From Beroe forskalii (Eukaryota; Ctenophora; Nuda; Beroida; Beroidae), in assembly GCA_011033025.1 (NCBI GenBank), contig WFMF01000097.1, forward strand, positions 372,001 through 436,000: 64,000 bases of DNA. Reading direction: 5' to 3'. The translations under genes were made by a program, and so were the position numbers. Below the pieces are notes generated by a model. The model was not told where the DNA came from. It did not search any database and saw only the letters and a list, made by a program, of their open reading frames with translations. Positions 1 to 12,900 of this stretch are shown here, piece after piece (the stretch's first letter is position 1; each line of letters opens with the position of its first letter).

Positions 1-48
1 CTGACGTCGTCAGACCCATTATTTTAAATTTTAGGCAACGCCTGACAA

Positions 49-79
49 CTGACGCCAGCCGCGAAGCGGCTGGCGTCAG
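49..79. repeat. Perfect 14-bp hairpin with 3-nt loop
   Basis: The arms at 49-62 and 66-79 are exact reverse complements around the loop gaa. A second small palindrome lies at about 119-136 (taaccagg / cctggtta). They look like ends of a dispersed repeat that is cut by the window edge. No gene is visible in the first 280 bases. Confidence 0.8.
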
Positions 80-284
80 CGCGGCGCTGATTCTCGAGAG
101 GGTCTGTCAACGCCTTGCCCTAACCAGGACCCTGGTTACGCGCACGCCCCTGGTTAGGGGAAGTCAATGCCAGACAATACGGAAACCGCGCCGTGCAACG
201 CAAACAGGGATATACATTATATAGCAACCCTACCCCGCGCGCACGTTCCATATTTGGAGCTGGATATATGCATGCTCAAACTCA

Positions 285-1316
285 AAATCAATGTTAACAT
301 TGTGTACGCTCAATAATAATATTGTGTACGCTCAATGATGACATTGTGTACGCTCAATGTCACCATTGTGTACGCTTAATGTTAACATTGTGATTGTACA
401 TACTCAATGTTAACATTGTGCACGCCAAATGTTAACCTTGTGTATGCTCAATGTTAACATTCACATTGTCCATCATCAATGTTTACATTGTGCACCCTCA
501 ATGTTTACATTGTGCACCCTCAATGTTTACATTGTGCACGCTCAATGTTAACACTGTAAACGCTCAATGTTATTGTTAACATTGTGTACGCTCAATAATA
601 ATATTGTGTACGCTCAATGATGACATTGTGTACGCTCAATGTCAACATTGTGTACGCTTAATGTTAACCTTGTACCTGCTCAATGTTAACATTGTGCACC
701 CTCAATGTTAACACTGTGCACCCTCAATGTTAACACTGTGCACACTTAATGTCAACATTGTGTCATTGTTCACGCTCAATGTTAACATTGTGCACGCTCA
801 ATGTTTATATTGTGCACGCTCAATGTTTACATTGTGCACGTTCAATGTTAACATTGTGCACGCTCAATGTTAACATTGTGCACGCTCAATGTTAACATTG
901 TGCACGCTCAATGTTAATATTGTGCACGCTCAATGTTAACATTGTGCACGCTCAATGTTAACATTGTGCACGCTCAATGTTAACATTGTGCACGCTCAAT
1001 GTTAACATTGTGCACGCTCAATGTTAACATTGTGCACGCTCATTGTTAATGTTTACATTGTACCTGCTCAATGTTTTCACTGTGCACGCTTAATGTTAAC
1101 ATTGTGCACGCTCAATGTTTTCACTGTGCACGCTCAATGTTAACATTATGCACGCTCAATGTTAATATTGTGCACGCTAAATGCTAACATTGTGCATGCT
1201 CAATGTAAACATTGTGCACGCTCAATGTTAACATTATGTACGCTCAATGTTAACATTGTGCACACTAAATGTTAAGATTGTGCACGGTCAATGTTTGCAT
1301 TGTGCACGCCCAATTT
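285..1316. repeat. Minisatellite, about 22-bp unit made of palindromes
   Basis: More than 40 copies of a unit of about 22 bp. Most contain the perfect 12-bp palindrome AATGTTAACATT followed by GTGCAC or GTGTAC. The middle (about 840-1050) is almost uniform. The flanks are more diverged and include units with insertions such as an extra cattgt. No coding potential is seen. Confidence 0.95.
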
Positions 1317-1560
1317 AGTTACCTAATCTATTCGTCTTAATTTCACACCCAAATTGAACAAGAACTCGCCAGGTGCAGCATGACAGGTCAATGCAAATTA
1401 ATAAATTTGTTACTTCATATATTATATCCTCAATTTGGGCTTATTTCCAACGGCTACTGCTAGCAAAATAATAAAATTTGTGTTATGGCGGCAACGTGTA
1501 CTCAATATTCATGGGATCATTCACATATTACGTCACGATTTGGATCAGGGTAAGGGGCGC

Positions 1561-1566
1561 TATAAA
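1561..1566 (+). promoter_or_regulatory. TATA box candidate for the small plus-strand gene
   Basis: TATAAA in a locally GC-rich context (ggggcgc just upstream), about 300 bp before the ATG at 1868. It would place transcription start near 1590. This is inferred from motif and position only. Confidence 0.4.
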
Positions 1567-1867
1567 TGCTGACAATACGAGGGCTTGCCACTAAAGCAGA
1601 AAGTAATATGTGAACGGTCCTCAGGACACCGAGCAACTGGGGGCGACCGCCCCCAGACTCCAGCTATTAAGGGAGGTTAAGGCTTTGGCTGCAGGGAGCA
1701 TTAGGTGCCGACCATATGCTGGGAGGACTAGGCACCCTGCTTATGGGAGGAAAAACAGTTTTGGGAGACAAGTCCGTGGACACAACGGATGTTTAAACAT
1801 TCAGGACAGAGCAAGGTCCGGATCCGGAAGCATCAGGAAACCAGTGGGCGTCACGGCAAAGAGGAGA

Positions 1868-2421
1868 ATGTCAGACGGTTTGATTTTAAAGAAGTGCTCG
1901 GAGACTTGGTTCGATGACGAGTGCATTCTAGTTGCTCCTGCCGCAAAAGTCACAGGTTAGTAAACTTTTCTTTCAATTCGTGAATCTGATCTACCAGGCC
2001 TAATGAACATCGGACACTCCCATACAAAATATCAGCATACACTGTAGGCTGACCATTGTCTAACACTCAATGCAGAACTACATTGACACAATCACACACT
2101 TTTCAGACTATTCAGTGTTCGCAGAGAGGGATGTCACTAAAGTCAAGTTGGCGGCCTTGGTCAGGACACCCAACAAGAAGACTCCTCCTCTATTTGTCAA
2201 GGACGACGAAGAGGGCAATGTGTAAGAACTTTCACTTGTAATGTCAATCGTTTTGAGTTACAAGCAAAGCAATTGGTAACAAAATTCGATTACAATAATG
2301 CCTGTAAACCACATGACTTTAATCTTGATTTGCAGGGACCCTATCTGGCTAGTGACTACCTCTCTACAATCTAAATCTAATATTCTACGTTTTCAGGTAC
2401 ATCAGTAACAAGGACCTCTGA
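1868..2421 (+). CDS. Small three-exon gene, 75-aa protein of unknown function
   Basis: Exons 1868-1955, 2107-2221 and 2397-2421 join in frame (228 nt, 75 aa plus stop). Splice sites are ag|gttagt, ttcag|ac, gt|gtaag and ttcag|gt. The protein begins MSDGLILKK, has WFDDE near residue 14, a basic and proline-rich middle (RTPNKKTPP) and ends ISNKDL. I do not recognise the family. The frame stays open upstream to about 1608, where an in-frame TAA lies, so a longer start or an upstream exon cannot be excluded. A TATA box at 1561 and AATAAA at 2691 fit a compact complete transcription unit. The exon structure is well supported by phase, but expression and function are unknown. Confidence 0.6.
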
Positions 2422-2690
2422 GCTGCAAGAGACGCACCCCACACGGTAAAACACGCAGTTCTCATCGGAACACGCAGTGCTTGAGACAAACAGCAGAAAC
2501 TTACTTATTTCATGTAATTGTGCGTAATTTCCCCTATTATCTGATGTGTCAATGCCCGATGATATTGATATTCTCGATCATCCATCGATTTTGAGACCAG
2601 AACTGAGATTTAACTCATCTGCATCTATCAAAACATGATAAATCAAGACCAGTTTTGATTGCCAATTACGTTGTAATCTTCTTAGTGGAA

Positions 2691-2696
2691 AATAAA
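2691..2696 (+). terminator. Poly(A) signal AATAAA of the small plus-strand gene
   Basis: Canonical AATAAA 270 bp after the stop codon at 2421. It is assigned to this gene by position. Confidence 0.45.
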
Positions 2697-2832
2697 AATT
2701 TCACGATTTTATACAATCTTAAAAAAGACTCAATTCAATTATACAATTATTTAACAATTCGCAAACGTAATCAAAATCTTCATACGTTTTCATTGTCTAA
2801 TCCTTGCAAATGAATACTTGCCTAGCACAATA

Positions 2833-3310
2833 ATCAGAATGAGATTGAGAATGCGATAAAACCACCACCGTGATGACTCTGGTTTGAGTTGTACAGCGTA
2901 TTTGTATTTGTATTAACTATTACGACACGTGATGGTACTACTACTTTAAGTTTACTTCGGCGCGCTGCTGTGTGCCACAGAAAAGTACCATTGCGCGTCT
3001 TAAACGCAGTAGTTTTCAGTTTCACTTTAACATTAGCCGCACAGCACATAGTACGGCAAAACTCAATGGTAAAACTTAAAGAAGCCACCGCTACACCCAC
3101 CAAATTGGTTCTTTTCATTCAAAAACTGTCTCCACCAGAAGAGACTTAACAAACTTCAAGTTGAGTACATTTACAACTGTTAATTGAAATTCCTCGGCAT
3201 TTTCAACAAAATTGAAAATTTGTGTTTAAACATAAGGCATTTTCTGTGCGGGTTTTCATAAACATAGTTCAATTTACATAGCAGTTCGCACGTAGCATTC
3301 TCATTCTGAT
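2833..3310. mobile_element. Possible MITE, 478 bp
   Basis: The ends are imperfect inverted repeats: ATCAGAATGAG at the left, and its complement in gcattctcattctgat at the right. The left arm has a 6-base insertion. The element is bracketed by ATA on both sides, a possible 3-bp target duplication. The overlapping open frames on both strands inside it have no recognisable product. Confidence 0.4.
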
Positions 3311-3562
3311 ATACGTTCTTTCACAAAGAACAATAGAATTTTTATTTGCAATACATCACAATAATCTGATTTTCATATAGTTATCAGAAACGCATGTCCC
3401 CAAATATATAATTTCATCAAATTCTGAAATTTTGAGCTCCACTCAAATCAGCATCACACTCTAATATTAGTCTTGTGTTCCAATCCCGAATATAGTGTGA
3501 TTCACGTCAACATCACGAGTACATAAATTATCTTAACTTTACCCACAACAACACAATGTCAA

Positions 3563-3568
3563 TTTATT
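3563..3568 (-). terminator. Poly(A) signal of OSBP
   Basis: TTTATT on the plus strand, that is AATAAA on the transcript, about 230 nt beyond the OSBP stop codon at 3798-3800. It implies a short 3'UTR. Confidence 0.5.
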
Positions 3569-3797
3569 ATTATTAAACGACCTAGAAGATGTATAATTAA
3601 TTAAAAACTGATCTCTAAACAAACGAACAGACACACACGCGCGCATCACACAATTACACACGATATATGATTCAAGTCCAAAGTGTGCACGTGTAGCTAG
3701 GACAGCCCCGCGCGGATGTAAACACAGTTCCCTAGCAACGCGCGCACCAAATGACACGTATTGACCAGCTGATGGCTCTGTTGGGGGCGGTGTCTCA

Positions 3798-3946
3798 TCA
3801 GGTGGTGGAGTCCTCCTCGTAAAGAGAGGGGCACCGCGACCAGGACTGCGTCTCCTTGCACTTCCAGTACTCGTCCGTGAAGCGCCAGATCTCCTCCCCC
3901 GTAATCTCGCATACCTTCTTCACGAACCACTTCGGCTGGTACTTTG
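3798..3946 (-). CDS. OSBP: OSBP exon 12: C-terminus and stop
   Basis: Encodes [11 protein letters not shown] to [17 protein letters not shown], the usual OSBP C-terminal pattern, ending EEDSTT with TGA at 3798-3800. Confidence 0.95.
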
Positions 3947-6900
3947 CTGCAAAGGTGGGGGCAATAAGAGGGGGTTTCTATGAAGAAAACAAACAAAGAG
4001 GAGATAATCTTAAATAATTTGTGCAGTTACTAAGGATTTAAATTTGCTACTAGGTAAGACTGAAGGAGTAGGTACTAGGTAATGTCATTGTCAACTCACC
4101 GGAGGGCCCCTCTGCAGCTATCCTCGCCTCTCTTTCCCTCCGCCTGGCTCGCTGAGCCTCCTCCAACTTGACCTTCATCTGGTTGGCGTCAGGGAAGTTC
4201 TGGTTCTCCATGAGTCGCTGGTCAGGTCTGTTCCTGGAGTCGGAAGGCGCAACCCCCTCCTCTGTCTCGTTGAGGGTGCACGCCATGCTCGTGAAGTAGT
4301 AGATCTTGTCCGCCTCCTCCAGCGGCGCGTTCTTCTCCCACCGGGGCACCGCCTCCGTCGTTTCCCACGCGTCGTCTCCGTCCGCGGAGAGCACCTCCGC
4401 GCACGACATGGAGCTGTCCCAGGTGCCGTTGAGTTCGTAGCGCGGCGTGCCGTCCGGCGCGAACACGCCGCCCGTCACGCGGCGCGGCGTGTCGCGCGAG
4501 AAGTAGGAGTAGGGATGGAACTTGACGCGCGCGTTGGCGCCCGTGCTGTGCTCCTTCACTACGATCTCTCCGCTCTGGTCTACCCAAAGCTTACCCACGA
4601 TAATGTTGTGAACTGTCGTGCAGACCTGAGGTAGGAAGAGGGTCAAATGTGGGCAGAGATTCGAGATTTAATTCTGAGTAAATCATCCAATTTCTCATTC
4701 TGTGATAAATATTGACGTTATGATGACGAAAAACATTATTTCTTTAACCAGTTGGACCATAACTTTCTTTCATTCGGTAAATTGAATGCATTTCACAAGT
4801 TGTACGAAAACAAACCTTGTTCCACGTGTAATGGTGCCCCGTTTCCTTGACTATGAAGTGTGACACCCCGATTGGGAAGACCTGGAGGTATTTGCCCCTG
4901 AACTTGGATGTCATGGAGAAGTCGTGGTAGTAGGTCCACTTGGGGTGTTCCACATGGAGAGCAGATACTGGCGGGTGGTGAGAAACCTGGCAGAATGGGG
5001 AGTGAGAGTGGGGCAGAGTGGGGTGTTAGAGTGGGGCAGAGTGGGGTGTTTGAGTGGGGCAGAGTGGGGTGTTAGAGTGGGGTGTTAGAGTGGGGTGTTA
5101 TAGTGGGGTGTTAGAGTGGGGCAGAGTGGGATGTTAGAGTGGGGTGTTAGAGTGGGGCAGAGTGGGGTGTTAGAGTGGGGCAGAGTGGGGTGTTAGAGAG
5201 GGGCAGAGTGGGGTGTTAGAGTGGGGCAGGGTGGGTGTAAGAGTGGGGTGTTAGAGTGGGGCAGAGTGGGGTGTAAGAGTTGGGGTAGAGTGGGGCAGAG
5301 TGGGGTGTTAGAGTGGGGCAGAGCGGGGTGTTTGAGTGGGACAGAGTGGGATGTTAGAGTGGGGTGTTAGAGTGGGGTGTTAGAGTGGGGCAGAGCGGGG
5401 TGTTAGAGTGGGGCAGAGCGGGGTGTTTGAGTGGGGCAGAGTGGGATGTTAGAGTGGGGTGTTATAGTGGGGTGTTAGAGTGGGGCAGAGCGGGGTGTTA
5501 GAGTGGGGCAGAGCGGGGAGTTTGAGTGGGGCAGAGTGGGATGTTATAGTGGGGTGTTAGAGTGGGGCAGAGCGGGGTGTTTGAGACTTGAGTGGGGCAG
5601 AGTCCCATATCCAAAAAATTTAAAATTTCCACACAGACCAATTTTCGTGCTTTCTGTGGCCCGCTCGCTTCGCTCGCAAAGGACGACCTCAAATTTTACA
5701 ATTTTTTCTAATGTATCACTTTATTTTAAGAGAAAAACCAGGCAAAACCAAGCATGTTTCTGGGGGTAAGCCCCCAGAAGCCAAGTCAGACGTTCTATGT
5801 AAATGAAATTGAGTAATTGACGCCTGATAATGATTTTTACCCTAAATTTAGCCGAATGTCAAGGTGCTGGGCATAGGAAATCTAAGGCAAAATGAATTTC
5901 GAATGACAAGCAGGGGTCTGGGGGCGCAAGCCCCCAGAAGCCAGACGTTCTGAGTAAATGAAATTGTCACCTCTTAAGGATTCTCAGTACCCTAATTTTA
6001 GCCGAAATTTCAAGGTAACTAACACAAGAAACCTAAAACGAGGTGAATTTGAGATGAAAAGCAGGGGTCTGGGGGCAGCCCCAGAAGCCAGACGTTCTGA
6101 GTAGACAAAATTGTAACCTCATAGTGATTTTTACCCTAATTTTAGCCGAAATTTCAAGGGACATTATGCAAGAAACCTAAAGAGGAATGAATTCCGAATG
6201 ACGAGCAGGGGTCTGGGGGCGGCAGCCCCCAGAAGCCACACGTTCTGATTAGATGACATTGTAACCTCATAGTGATTGTTACAAGAAACCTAAAACGGAA
6301 TGAATTTCGAAGTCTTGCAATCTAAATAAGTTGAGCTTTACTGTCCTTTGCCAAAAATTTCCACCGAAATTATGAAATTTCCTCATTTTTCCTATATTTC
6401 CACACAGATATCTGCTGGTCTGCTGCGGTTATTGGCGATGGGGGCAGAGTGGGGTGTTACTTGTTAGACAGGGGGCAGGGTGGGGTGTTAGAGTGGGTCT
6501 GAGTGGGGTTTAAGAGTTGGGGTAGAGTGGGGCAGAGTGGGGTGTTAGAGTGGGACAGAGTGGGGTGTGAGAGTGGGACAGAGTGGGATGTTAGAGTGGA
6601 GTGTAAGAGTGGGGTGTTAGAGTGGGGTGTAAGAGTGGGGCAGAGTGGGATGTTAGAGTGGGGTGTAAGAGTGGGGGCAGAGTGGGATGTTAGAGTGGGG
6701 CAGAGTGGAGTGTGCGAGTTTGGTAGAGTGGAGTGTAAGAGTGGGGTGTAAGAGTGGAGTGTGAGAGTGGGGCAGAGTGGATTGTGAGAGTGGGGGCTCA
6801 GAAGTCAAATCACTGGAGAAAAACAGCTTTAAAAGGCAACTCTGCGTGTGAACCAACAGACCACATCCGGTACAGTATCGAGGTATATCGAGGTATGAAA

Positions 6901-9900
6901 GAAACCCCTCAAGGTACCCCGTACCCACCTGTTCTGCGAGGCTCCTCCAGCCGAGGTCTGCTGACCTATCGTACTCGAATGTCTCCCCAAGTAGAGGGTT
7001 GAAGGGTTTGCTGGTTCGGGTGCTGGTGGTGGCGTATGAGGAGACTGCTAGAGCAGACAGGTAGCTGAGAGCCTCCTCTACGGAGGCAGACTCTGCAGCC
7101 TTAGTGAGCAGATCAGAGTACTCCATGTCTTCTGTCAGACGCTGCAGGAAGGACAGGGGCTCGTTGAAGTTAACCTGACGGATAGGAGTGGGTGAGGCTG
7201 GGTATGATGGTGCCAGGAAGAGGGAACGTTATTTAGGTATAGAAACGATGCGGGGAAAGAGGGGGACCGGGAGGGATTCGGAGATATCGAGTCGAAGAAG
7301 ATATACTCATCAACTCGAGAGTAATTTTTGGGAATGTAGCCAATGAAGATAATTTTGTATTTCTCACAGTTTCACCTACATCATCAAATTTTTCCATAAA
7401 GTTGAAATATTCACAGGTATCATCGAAGAAATCCACAAGAGCAGAAATAGCAAACATTTTGAAAGCAACTTCAAAAGAACGTTCAGTTGAAAACGTTTAA
7501 AAGCAGGTAGAGCAGGAGCGCAGTTAACGGATGATGCCAACGTATGTAGAGCAATTTTATAATTAACCGGGTGTTATCTGAACTCATAATCAGGCGACTT
7601 TTGGAAGCACCACATACACGACAGTTACTCTGGCACACGCACTAGCAGCAATGTGGTCATGTGCACAATGTGCAGATGATGACGTCATCAAAGCAACACT
7701 TACAGGCATAGGGATGGCGTCATCAAAGCAACACTCACAGGCATAGGGATGCGGGACAGCTCCTTCCCAATGCAGTTCTTCATGATGTTCCACAGGTTGG
7801 CTTTGTCATTCGGCTTGTCCGGAATCCGTAATCGGCGTTTCCTTGACGTTCCCTGGCATGCATAATTAGCTAAAAGGCATGATATATACACACTATTGAA
7901 CGGTATTCTCTGGTACAATGTTAATAGCCCAAGAAACTTTAAATCGGTCCGGTCAGGGTGGTTACGAAAGAAGGGCACACAAAGTTGCTTTGTTACAAAC
8001 AACCCAACTGCACAGAATAAACAGACAGGAAAAAGCGACCTACCTGCACAGATACAGACAAGAAAAACAACCTACCTGCACAGACAGAAAAGCAACCTAC
8101 CAGCACGGATACAGACATGAAATGCATCAGAGCAACCTACCTACACAGATACAGACAGGTAAAGCAACCTACCAGCACAGAGAGGGTTGTGTCTGGTACA
8201 GACGAAGTGTCTTCCACTTCTGGCTCCGACTCTACCACTCCATTGTTAGTGACAACGGGGGGTTCTTTGTTTTGAGAGGAAGTGCTGTCGTCCATGGCGT
8301 CGTAGAAATCATCGTCCTCTTCATCGCTGTCGAATATTCCTACTACTCCCTCCCCTGGTGGCCGATCTGAAATCAGGGAGTGAATTAGTCGATTATTCCT
8401 ACAACGCCTTACCCTGGTGGCCGGTCTGAAATCAGGGAGTCAATTAACCAATTTGTGGAATTCTGCAAGATTGCCCATGCTAGGATCGCTAAAGTTTCTT
8501 TTTTCTTGGTAATAGTTACGCTTGATAGAAAAGATAAGAATTTTCCACTCATCCGCACATATGTCCCGAAATACGGAAAGGAGAGTACCAACCATTAGAA
8601 GTCTTGTGCTGACCATTGCTAACAGACTTCTCATTTTTAACAACGGTCACGTTTATTTCTCCCCGTGCCATTGAACTTCAAGTGCTGTAGTGAAACGTAC
8701 AGAAGAGAGCAATTTCAGATACACACGATTTGGTACTAGTCAAAAAGCAGAAGATCGGATAAAAACTATTAGGTTAAGTGCTTGAAGATCTGATAACAAA
8801 ATCCTGGTAAGACTCAGTTGATGCTCCTGGGAAAAGCCGACAGAAGGAGCTGAAGGCGTGACTTAAGTAATTAAGTATCGAGGAGACTGGTTCAACTGAT
8901 GCAGGAGCTAGGAGGTGCTAATCTATTGCTGATAAGACTCAAGATTGTAAGTTTTTAAGATGTTAATATTGAAACAACAACAAATACCTAAAGAGTAAGC
9001 CTGCTACGCGTAGAGACGTCAAGGAATGAAACCTAAGGAATTGCAGCGGTGTAAATAGCGATTGCCATAACACGATTGTAAATAACTAACTTGATGGCTT
9101 CTGAGTTATTCAGCCCACTGAAAACCTAGTTATTTGTACATTGACACCTCTCCGAGCGTCAACATACATAAATTCCATTGACCCGAACGAAAAAATAAAT
9201 ATACCAAAGTTGAAGGTATAGTTAATAAATTCTTAATATTAAAGACGGTTTAGTACTGTTAAATTTATGGATGGATGGCTGACTTCGCCTGTCATAGCAA
9301 AGTAGACGAAAACGGAAAACTAAAACCGGAAAAGAGCTGACTGCTCAGCGTTATTAAGCGTAGGTATTACTGTACATTCTAACACTACGTAATGAAATCA
9401 CCACCACTTATCTGAAGAATAGGGTATAAAACCTTGAGAAATCGGAACAATCTGTTGAGAAGTCGGTGATAACATCATATACTTTAGAATAACGGAAGAC
9501 GAAATATTCCCACGTATTGCTATCAATACTTTTTTAGGAGAAACTTGCAAGACAGCGAATTTGAGATTGCACAATGACACTCGGTAATATTAATTAATGA
9601 TGCAAAGAGTAGGACTAATCATCAAAATAACATATCGTCATCTAAATTACAGTGCAACAGGCGTCAGGCAGGTTTTAGGGCGTGGCACAAATAATTATTT
9701 GATTGTTCGTACCTACAACCCGCATGGTATTCAGATCTACTCAACACTGCATTATTGTAATGATTCCACGTAGCAACACATTGCCCATCAGGAAGTATAC
9801 TCTAAAGTTTGCACAATGTACGATGTGTATCGTGTATACCCACAAGTATACATACTTATCAGACATTATTTGGTGCGATATGAATCGACTTTCTCATGAA

Positions 9901-12900
9901 TATTTTCCTGATTCCATTGTCTCTGTGCACTGATAATGATTACTTTCACCCCATGTTGACGGACCAAGTGATGCCTGATGCAAGAAATAATCAAGTTCCT
10001 TGGTCTATCCTGGACACTGCAGAGTAGTGCAGGAGTTTGCACATGTGCAAGTGCACTATGATCACTGTGTACAATACAATGTTCACTAAGGACATCATAC
10101 AACCATACAACGACACAGGATTTGGAGAGAGCAGCCGATGTTACGAGACTTGTTACGTAACCAATGTATAGTACACACTACACGCCCATGTTCTGTGTTA
10201 TTCTAAGGAATGTCGCTATTCAGCATTGCAATTTCCATGTAACTGGATTCAAATAGGGATACTTCCTACGGAATTCAAAATGAAGAGTTTCCAATGACTG
10301 AAGGTTTGGTCCTATAGAGCTTAGATGCTTATGAAACGAAACTTCATTTGCAAAGGTATACGAAAAATAAACGGGATAAATTTATGAAATTATCTTAAAA
10401 TAGAGAAGTCACAACGTTTTCAAATGCGAGTGTATGTATGATAAGAGGAATCTGACACCTGAACTCGTAGAACTGAGATAAGATCTATATTAAGATCTGC
10501 TGCGCGCGACCAGCCGATGGAAGGACTGAGAATGAGCAAGAAATGGAAAGAATCTGATTACGGTTAGCAACGCATTAAAATAATAAGGGGCGGGAAGAGA
10601 GTCGGTTAAACTAACTTTAAGGTAAAACTAACCGTGATTAGAAATAGTATCCAGTTGATGAGGTAGAGTGGTGCTGTCTACAAATCAAAGAGTAAGCAGG
10701 GTTATGGGAATGGGCGGCGTCATATGACGGAATTCTATACACTTTCTGACACTGAACACGAGCCTAGGCAGCTGACTGGGAGATAATGTTACAACAACAG
10801 ATGCATGACCTTACTCAGGTATTTCGTGAGATAGTAACCATATAGGAAGGAAGGAAGGAAGGAGGCCATATCATCGAGCTAACATCAGTGCATTTCTAGG
10901 AGACCATGATCGGGAATCTCTCTTTTTAATGTACCCTAACTCCAGAGGAGGTTGGGAGGAAGGTTCGTTCAGGGATAAACAAATAATCTAAATCCCGTTA
11001 CATACGTGAGAATAAGGAATGTCAAAGACTTTCAGTTACAGATTACAGGTCCCATGACACTCTAACTTGGCATTATGAGGGAAGATATTGGCATTTGGCA
11101 ACATTCCGCTCCCATGAAAGAGACAGTGTATCGAGTATACAATGGGGGGATGGCATGAAGCCAAAAACCCTAGCCCAAGAGCAGGAAAAGTCGAGAGGGG
11201 CTTGTTTTTCGTATTTCACTATCCACATGAAACACATCCCACTGTGGGTTTTTCGAGTGTTTTCCTGTGTGTACTCACCCGAGGGCAGGTCGGAGAGGTT
11301 TCTCTTGCTTTTCGTCATGGCTTTCTCCAGACAGATATGTTGTCTTGCCAGACTCTCCACCGTCTCCTCCAGTCGCTCCCTCTGCTCGTTGGCAACCTGC
11401 CATTCCTTCTCATGGTGCGAGGCGTAGTTCACAAACACACTGCACGCCTGGAAGGGGGGTTAGGGTGTCAATTTGAAAAGGTTATGCACAAATCCCGCGC
11501 CAAATGAGCAGTTTCATAATCATCCTAAACTCTAAGATCTGAATAATAATAGGCGACAGTTGTCCATGCTGAACTGCTGATGACAGCCATTTGCTCAAAC
11601 CTTAATCATACTGCTGGATGCAACTCTGAACTCTGCAGTTTTCTTGATCAGCTGCGCTATGAGAGGGTCTTTTGTCAGACTTTTCAACTTAGCACTGTCC
11701 TCGATCTGCGATATGGCCTGAAACGTGATGAGCGTTTTTAAATCATGGGCTCGCGATTATTTATCAAAATCAAGATTCTTTCCCCTCAGGACACTTCATC
11801 TCCCTTTTCTAACCCTAACCTTTGCTCGGAATCGAAGTATTACGAGATTAAGTGTCGTGAGATAAAGTGTGGTGAAATAAAGTTTCGTGAGATAACCTTT
11901 CCTAACCCTAAGTGTTAGATAGTGTCGTGAGATATGGTGTCGTGAGGTGAAATGCCCGTTGCCCCATTACCTGCTGCAGAGCCAGGCCGTGTTGGTTGAC
12001 GAGGTTCTGGCAGGTGTTGAGGTGGTCCAGCTTCTGCTTTAGGGCCGTGGCAGTCGACTCGGGGGACACCACAAAGTCTTCCTCATCGTCAACTGAAACA
12101 CGACAAGTCAAACACAAGGATTTACCTTGGAACTTACTAGACACAACACTGGATTTGATTACTTTTAAACGATATGCATAAACGTATACTATCACATTTT
12201 GTCAAACCTTTATTCTTTGTTTACAATCACCCCAGATAATTTTAACCTACACACAAGTTACATAAGTTTTCTGAACCTGTTATCTCGGATGTATGGGATG
12301 GACAGGGTCGGACAACAGCCCGAGGCTTACTCGGCACCAGCTCAAATGCAGTTCTGGTTTTATGTGTCAGACGCTCAAGAAGGTTTGGACAGCAACACGA
12401 TACCATGAGGTATTATCAAACATTCGGCATTCAAACTACCATCATGAATAACGAATCTAGTCATCAATATATCATTGGACGAGTAAAAAGGAAACTGCTA
12501 CAAAATGAAACTGATAGTAAACTGTTTGACAACTATTGACTGAAATTTGAGATGTATAACAGATGTGGCTGGTGGTATGATCACACTATAGCAGCTGATG
12601 GCACTTCCAGCATGTGGATGAAAATATATGTTAGATTAATGTACATTTGATACCTAGGTTGTCTAATATAGAAAATGATGTGGTTGAAGCGAGTTAATTG
12701 AAAGTTACTGAAGGGTAGCAAAGTTAGAAGACAAATGAACCTTAGCTGCTCATCGATTGTTAACGTACCATGAAAGAAATATGGCTTTAAAATCATATGA
12801 TAATAATCAAACATTTTCATTACATTCACGGTATTTTGACCATCCTAAACGTCAATGGGTCAAATGGAGCCATTATGAAGTGCCATTCAATGGCTTCAAA

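Noticed and set aside
4222..4587. 121-aa Arg-rich minus frame
   Set aside because: Out-of-frame shadow of OSBP exon 11.
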